33,959 nucleotides of DNA from Clostridiaceae bacterium (GTDB lineage Bacteria; Bacillota; Clostridia; Saccharofermentanales; Saccharofermentanaceae). Below the pieces are notes generated by a model. The model made no database searches and was not told the DNA's origin. It worked only from the letters and a program-made list of their open reading frames with translations. Position 1 is the first letter of the stretch; the number at the start of each line of letters is the position of its first letter. Positions 30,946 through 33,959 of the stretch are shown piece by piece. The stretch covers positions 1 through 33,959 of the forward strand of contig JAAYCT010000006.1 of NCBI GenBank assembly GCA_012729635.1. Direction: 5' to 3'. The position numbers and the translations under genes are program-made.

Positions 30946-33396
30946 TCACTTCGGATTATCTTGCGGATCATTATCCTTTCTTTTCGTCGAGAGAAGTCTT
31001 TTTATTCCGTAAATCAGGTGTCCGTTCATGATGCAAAGCATGCTCTCCAAAAAATCGAAGGATATGCGTCCGCTTCCGAGATTTGCGATTCCGCGCAACG
31101 GAAGATCGTCCGTCATCGCCTCCATCATTCGAATCTGATCTTCTCTTGATTCGTTTTTATACTCTTTCATGATGGATCTTCGGATAAATCGGGCGATCAG
31201 AGATCCGAAAGCATTGTCCTCAATTTCCGATACGGTCGAATTGAGTGAATGGCTACCCTTCTTCGGATTTTCGGTCAGATGAATCGATTGCCCGTACACT
31301 TTTTCGAAATCGGCTCTCGGAATCGGCATGCCATTACCCGGAAGCTTATAGTATGCCGGGGCTTGCTCCGAATAGTCGGGAATCGGAGCACGTTTCCCGA
31401 CCGAAAGTGCGGATACCTTCCCGCATAAACGAAGATCTCTGGAAGATGCTCCGATATGAATCCCGTAGATACCGGTTTCGATTTGCCAACCGGGAAGGTT
31501 CACGTTGTAAAAGGAAAATGCGCGACCATCCAAAGAAAATGTCACCGTCTTCTTCTTTCCTTTGGGAATAAAAACCTTCGCGAATGCCCGGAGTTCCCTG
31601 ACGGGGCGGAAGAGCTTTGATTTCGGAGGGGAGACATATAACTGCACCACTTCGGCCGCATCATATTCTCCCGTGTTCCGAACATCCACCGTCACTTTAA
31701 GAGAATCGGAATCCGTGACCTTTTGACTTGCGATCACTAAATTCTCATACTCAAACTTCGAATAGGATAATCCATGGCCGAAAGGAAAAAGTACATCTGT
31801 TCCGGATGCGTCATAATAGCGATATCCGACAAATACACTCTCTCTGTACTCAACGTTACGGCGCGTCCCGTAATATCGAAAGCTGGGCGTATCCTCCATA
31901 CTCAAAGGAAAAGTCTCCGCCAGTTTCCCGCTCGGGACTTCTTCTCCGTATATCAGCGAAGGAATAACTCCTCCGCCCTCCTGCCCCGGAAGATACGCCA
32001 TAAGGACCGAGCGAACCCGTTTAATCCAGGGCATGGTCACGGGAGAGCCCGCATACAAGACGACGATCACATTCGGATTGACGGCCGCCACTTCCTCGAT
32101 CAGTCGGTTTTGTCCGGCAGGAAGATTCATATGTTTTCTGTCAAAACCCTCCGACTCATATTCATCGGGCAGTCCCGCGAATATGATGACTGCTTCTTTA
32201 TTCTGCGCGGCACGGACGGCCATTGCGATTCGTTCGGTATCCGTACCGTCACCGATCAGGGAATACCCATCCTCATAAACGAAGTTCCCACCAAACTCCT
32301 CAAATCCTTCATAGGCATTTTTCACGGAAGTCGGATTTATCCTTGAACTACCGCCTCCCTGGTACCGGGTCTCCTTGGCGAACATCCCGATCAGAGCGAT
32401 GCTCATGCTTTTTTTAAGTGGAAGGAGGTCTCCCTCATTCTTCAAAAGAACGGCGGATTCCAAAACAACCCGACCGGCTAATTTCTTATTCTCTTCATAT
32501 GGGTTTTTAGGGGGACGCGGTCTCTTTTGAGCGTTTTTTATAAGGGTCAGTATTCTCAGAACGGTTTCGTTCACCCTATCCTCGGAAAGAAGGCCGTCTT
32601 GACAAGCCTGAACGAGGATCCGGTCGTTCTCGACGGCCGGTCCGGGCATCTCAAGGTCCAGTCCCGCTTCCAGTGCTTTCACTCGATCATTCATCGCACC
32701 CCAATCGGTCACGACGACGCCCTTATAGCCCCATTCGTCCCGCAATATTTCTCTCAGAAGATGCCGGTTTTCGCAGGCATACGTTCCGTTGATCAGGTTG
32801 TATGAGCACATGATCGTCCACGGCTTTGCCTGTTTGACCACGGATTCGAATCCGGAGAGATATATTTCTCGAAAAGCTCTTTCATCAACGATCGAATCGC
32901 TGATAAAACGCGCAGTCTCTTGGTTATTTACGGCAAAATGCTTGGGAGAGGTTCCAACCCCTTTGCTTTGAACCCCCTTAATAAATGCAGTCGCCATTTC
33001 ACCCGTTAACAAAGGATCCTCGGAAATATATTCAAAATTTCTGCCGCACAGAGGGGAACGCTTAATGTTCATCGCGGGACCGAGTAAAACCGCAACATCC
33101 TGTTCTCTGCATTCATCACCGATCGCTTCGCCGATCTGACGCATCAACTTGACATCGAACGAACAGGATGAGGCACAAGCAGGCGGAAAACAAGTCGCCG
33201 GTCTGCTGCCTCCGACTCCGCGTTTCCCGACATCGGAATCCTGCTTGCGGAGTCCGTGTGGTCCGTCGGAAACCATTATGCTCGGGATATCTGCCGATTC
33301 AATCGATTTCGTTCGCCAAAAATCCGCACCGGAACACAGGGAAGCCTTTTGATCCAAAGAAAGGTCATCGATATCGCCGATTCTCTTGGTTTCCAT
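30946..33396 (-). CDS. Family 3 beta-glucosidase
   Basis: This 816-residue glycoside hydrolase cleaves terminal beta-linked glucose or related sugars. The TIM barrel (about 15-300) has the motifs SDGPHGLR, KHFAVNNQE at 152-160 and the nucleophile D231 in VVTDWGAMND. The (alpha/beta)6 domain (about 310-530) carries the SEGFDRKHMNLPAGQ segment with the likely acid/base glutamate. A fibronectin-III-like domain follows at about 590-660, and an additional helical C-terminal region of about 120 residues ends the protein. No signal peptide, so it is probably cytoplasmic and acts on imported oligosaccharides. I chose the ATG at 33396 because GGGGGG lies 6 bases upstream; the frame extends 12 codons further. 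Confidence 0.93.
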   Translation of the reverse strand: METKRIGDIDDLSLDQKASLCSGADFWRTKSIESADIPSIMVSDGPHGLRKQDSDVGKRGVGGSRPATCFPPACASSCSFDVKLMRQIGEAIGDECREQDVAVLLGPAMNIKRSPLCGRNFEYISEDPLLTGEMATAFIKGVQSKGVGTSPKHFAVNNQETARFISDSIVDERAFREIYLSGFESVVKQAKPWTIMCSYNLINGTYACENRHLLREILRDEWGYKGVVVTDWGAMNDRVKALEAGLDLEMPGPAVENDRILVQACQDGLLSEDRVNETVLRILTLIKNAQKRPRPPKNPYEENKKLAGRVVLESAVLLKNEGDLLPLKKSMSIALIGMFAKETRYQGGGSSRINPTSVKNAYEGFEEFGGNFVYEDGYSLIGDGTDTERIAMAVRAAQNKEAVIIFAGLPDEYESEGFDRKHMNLPAGQNRLIEEVAAVNPNVIVVLYAGSPVTMPWIKRVRSVLMAYLPGQEGGGVIPSLIYGEEVPSGKLAETFPLSMEDTPSFRYYGTRRNVEYRESVFVGYRYYDASGTDVLFPFGHGLSYSKFEYENLVIASQKVTDSDSLKVTVDVRNTGEYDAAEVVQLYVSPPKSKLFRPVRELRAFAKVFIPKGKKKTVTFSLDGRAFSFYNVNLPGWQIETGIYGIHIGASSRDLRLCGKVSALSVGKRAPIPDYSEQAPAYYKLPGNGMPIPRADFEKVYGQSIHLTENPKKGSHSLNSTVSEIEDNAFGSLIARFIRRSIMKEYKNESREDQIRMMEAMTDDLPLRGIANLGSGRISFDFLESMLCIMNGHLIYGIKRLLSTKRKDNDPQDNPK

Positions 33397-33434
33397 TTTC
33401 TGCCCCCCCGAAATAAAACATGAGCGCTCCACTT

Positions 33435-33440
33435 ATTATA
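33435..33440 (-). promoter_or_regulatory. -10 element of the beta-glucosidase promoter
   Basis: A perfect TATAAT on the minus strand (within GCTATATAAT) lies 38 bases upstream of the chosen start. No good -35 is present at 17 bases, as expected of an activated promoter. Confidence 0.5.
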
Positions 33441-33492
33441 TAGCAAAAATCGTCGGTATTCATTTCAAATTGATGCGATAAGGAAAAATTTC

Positions 33493-33523
33493 GGGAAACA
33501 ATCGGTAAAGGGAAATGTTTCCC
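33493..33523. promoter_or_regulatory. Inverted repeat between the GH3 gene and ssrA
   Basis: GGGAAACA (33493-33500) and TGTTTCCC (33516-33523) are perfect 8-bp inverted arms; GGGAAA at 33510-33515 can also pair with TTTCCC next to it. The pair lies just upstream of the ssrA -35 and about 55 bases upstream of the GH3 -10. It may be an operator for either gene; its regulator is unknown. Confidence 0.35.
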
Positions 33524-33524
33524 C

Positions 33525-33553
33525 TTGAAGGCCTTTACATAATCTGTCATAAT
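33525..33553 (+). promoter_or_regulatory. Promoter of ssrA
   Basis: TTGAAG (33525-33530), a 17-base spacer and CATAAT (33548-33553) lie 23 bases before the mature tmRNA 5' end, leaving a short leader to be trimmed by RNase P. Confidence 0.75.
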
Positions 33554-33576
33554 ACATCTGCCCCTCATCAAAGCAT

Positions 33577-33959
33577 GGGGGCGTAATGGTTTCGACGGGG
33601 TTGTTGGGACCGAAGAAGCGGGTAGAGGATTCTCGTTGGCCTCTCTAAAAAACGGGAAAGCAAGTAATTGCAACACCTAAAACACAACTCGTAGCCGCCT
33701 AATACCGGCTGCGCATCCCTCCGCCCGATCTGCTGGGCGGGTCCGGGGTGTCAGACAGCAGACCTTACCTGTCGGCAGGTTAAATAGGTAAACGCCGCGC
33801 GATAAGCTTTGCCCGCGCGATGTACATATGAAGCTACCGGACGCGCCGGCCTGTCAGCGGGCTTGGCGACGAGGGGAATACTCCAAACACTGACTGCACC
33901 CGGAGATGCTTCGGAGGATATGATTTCGGACAGGAGTTCGACTCTCCTCGCCTCCACCA
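33577..33959 (+). ncRNA. ssrA: Transfer-messenger RNA
   Basis: This RNA rescues stalled ribosomes by acting as tRNA-Ala and then as a short mRNA. The 5' end GGGGGCG pairs with CGCCTCC before the encoded 3' ACCA, giving a 7-bp acceptor stem with one G-U pair. The conserved GTAATGGTTTCGACGGGG start and the T-arm AGGAGTTCGACTCTCCT are present. The length, 383 bases, is normal. The mRNA-like reading frame is listed separately. The gene ends exactly at the window edge and is complete. It diverges from the GH3 gene. Confidence 0.97.
33670..33702 (+). other. tmRNA proteolysis-tag reading frame
   Basis: From the likely resume codon GCA (33670), preceded by AGTAATT, the frame reads ATPKTQLVAA and ends at TAA (33700-33702); with the tRNA-borne alanine the tag would be A-ATPKTQLVAA. 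The end LVAA is hydrophobic as needed for ClpXP-type proteases, but an aromatic residue before A-L-A-A, usual in many Bacillota, is missing. The other in-frame choice from the GCA at 33660 gives a stop after six codons. Confidence 0.75.

Noticed and set aside
33660-33680. An alternative tmRNA tag frame from the GCA at 33660.
   Set aside because: It stops after six codons with no ALAA-like end.
33751-33957. A minus-strand open frame over the 3' half of the tmRNA.
   Set aside because: The region is explained by tmRNA structure; the frame has no start context or domain.
1-33959. Mobile elements, CRISPR arrays, prophage or restriction genes.
   Set aside because: No transposase, integrase, spaced direct repeats or defence domains are visible; all genes look chromosomal.

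Overview
The window looks like a chromosomal segment from an anaerobic, sugar-fermenting member of the Bacillota (class Clostridia), with GC content near 50 %. The evidence is the IspH-RpsA fusion next to cmk and a HutP-like gene, ScpA/ScpB beside trpS and an M50 protease, lipoprotein signals, strong Shine-Dalgarno sites and sigma-A-like promoters. I cannot name a genus from sequence alone. There are no insertion sequences, prophage genes, CRISPR arrays or rRNA genes. The only recognised stable RNA gene is a complete tmRNA at the right edge.

Positions 1-20207 read leftward (minus strand). In transcription order they hold an MFS transporter and an orphan two-domain lipoprotein (ending in a terminator); a SAM methyltransferase, an RluA-type pseudouridine synthase and an HD-domain protein; ileS from its own TTGACA-18-TATAAT promoter; an M50 protease, trpS, scpA, scpB; and a three-gene biotin-dependent carboxyltransferase set that ends in a 14-bp terminator. 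A second run follows: RpiR-type regulator, HutP-like protein, cytidylate kinase, the IspH-ribosomal S1 fusion, and the first 47 codons of a YfhO-like membrane protein cut by the window edge.

Positions 20467-23761 read rightward: an OmpR-type response regulator, its PhoR/ResE-like sensor kinase and an RluF-type rRNA pseudouridine synthase, tightly packed. Its end overlaps the end of the next gene by 92 bp.

Positions 23670-33396 read leftward again as separate units: a full-length LacZ-like family 2 protein, a K+-independent-type proton-pumping pyrophosphatase, a lipoprotein with three fibronectin-III-like repeats, and a family 3 beta-glucosidase. The tmRNA gene ssrA diverges from the beta-glucosidase gene.

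Together the genes suggest a fermenter that hydrolyses plant-type oligosaccharides, recovers energy from pyrophosphate, and may move carboxyl groups between a CoA ester and pyruvate/oxaloacetate. The most unusual item is the LacZ-like protein: it keeps the flanking LacZ domains, but every catalytic or substrate-contact motif I could compare with E. coli LacZ is changed. Other points worth checking are the transcarboxylase-like operon without a visible membrane pump, the HutP homologue lacking two of its family's metal-ligand histidines, the eukaryote-like IleRS, the TrpRS with a predicted iron-sulfur motif, the unusual tmRNA tag, and an unassigned structured region after the fibronectin lipoprotein gene.
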